A stretch of 64,000 nt of DNA, from assembly GCA_016191845.1 (NCBI GenBank), contig JACPVF010000005.1:62001-126000 (forward strand). The letters run 5' to 3'. Below are positions 63,794 through 64,000 of this stretch, one piece after another; the stretch's first letter is position 1; every line of letters begins with the position of its first letter. The translations under genes were made by a program, and so were the position numbers. The DNA is from Chloroflexota bacterium (GTDB lineage: Bacteria; Chloroflexota; Anaerolineae; Anaerolineales; Villigracilaceae). Below the pieces are notes generated by a model. The model saw nothing but the letters and a program-made list of their open reading frames with translations, made no database searches and was not told the origin of the DNA.

Positions 63794-64000
63794 CTAGTCG
63801 TTCACATGCGGAGTCCCGCCGCGCTCCTCATCTTGCGGGAGCGAATTGAGAAAACCTTCCAGTCGCTCACGGTCTGCCGCGGTGAGGTCCGCTTTCAGAG
63901 CATGGGCCAGTGCGCCTTTCAGGGCGCGCTCCCAGCATTCGCGGCGGTCGTGCAGGTATGCCCCGCGCCCGGCGAGCTTGCCGGTGGGGTCCACCATGAT
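63794..64000 (-). CDS. YlxR (DUF448) family protein, partial
   Basis: The frame runs off the right edge, so only the last 68 codons are seen. They contain VDPTGKLAGRGAYLHDRREC and a following helix CWERALKGALAHALKADL, which are the second half of the YlxR/DUF448 fold, a small RNA-binding protein encoded between nusA and infB. An internal ATG at 63997 would truncate the conserved domain, so the true start is upstream of the window. The C-terminal 25 residues are acidic and not conserved. Confidence 0.85.
   Translation of the reverse strand: MMVDPTGKLAGRGAYLHDRRECWERALKGALAHALKADLTAADRERLEGFLNSLPQDEERGGTPHVND

Overview
The window looks like a piece of a Chloroflexota chromosome, most likely class Anaerolineae. 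The reasons are family-level: C-terminal SLH triplets of the 'GITGGC...CP...VTRDQMAVFLLR' type, two large NB-ARC/TPR (STAND) regulators, a short IF-2, a double-length ThyX-like protein, and long multi-GAF kinases. I saw no rRNA, tRNA, insertion sequence, prophage or CRISPR array, and no gene-free stretch longer than 300 bases.

Layout. (1) 1-2254: the end of a sugar-modification operon (GT2 glycosyltransferase, WxcM-like acetyltransferase/ketoisomerase fusion, DegT aminotransferase). (2) 2315-16208: four minus-strand secreted SLH proteins with different passengers (metzincin protease, beta-helix, ELWxxDGT repeats, propeller-like repeats), interleaved with a SARP-type STAND regulator and followed by an XRE-type one. 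(3) 19749-32864: a phosphate region with two complete Pst transporters, a PhoB-like regulator, a membrane protein, a PhoR-like kinase, a previously uncalled 30-codon membrane peptide, SurE and PhoU. (4) 32931-35306: a two-gene NAD salvage operon behind a palindromic operator. (5) 35443-50193: two minus-strand signalling operons. One carries an acyl-ACP-reductase-like enzyme, a beta-helix transferase, a REC-GGDEF protein, a 2470-residue kinase with 11 GAF domains, a lone receiver and a serine-less alpha/beta-hydrolase. The other carries PATAN, a conservon-type GTPase, an alpha/beta-hydrolase and a V4R protein. (6) 50385-58304: secreted and lipid-anchored proteins, ThyX, and a lower-GC patch with a lipoprotein and an SLH amidase. 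(7) 58527-64000: the core nusA-type operon tail (ylxR, infB, rbfA, nrnA-like, truB, ribF).

The most coherent story is in the phosphate region. Four promoters (phoB-like, the 30-codon gene, surE, the second pstS) carry TTAACn-like hexamers repeated every 11 bp, with the last copy 20-21 bp before a -10 box. This defines a local Pho regulon that includes an undescribed small membrane protein. The first Pst operon lacks these boxes and carries two non-identical PstB subunits, which suggests a constitutive, possibly heterodimeric system. The best candidate for a new system is the pair of signalling operons at 35443-50193. Several genes in the window have a -10 box 6-9 nt before the start codon, so leaderless mRNAs are probably common in this organism.
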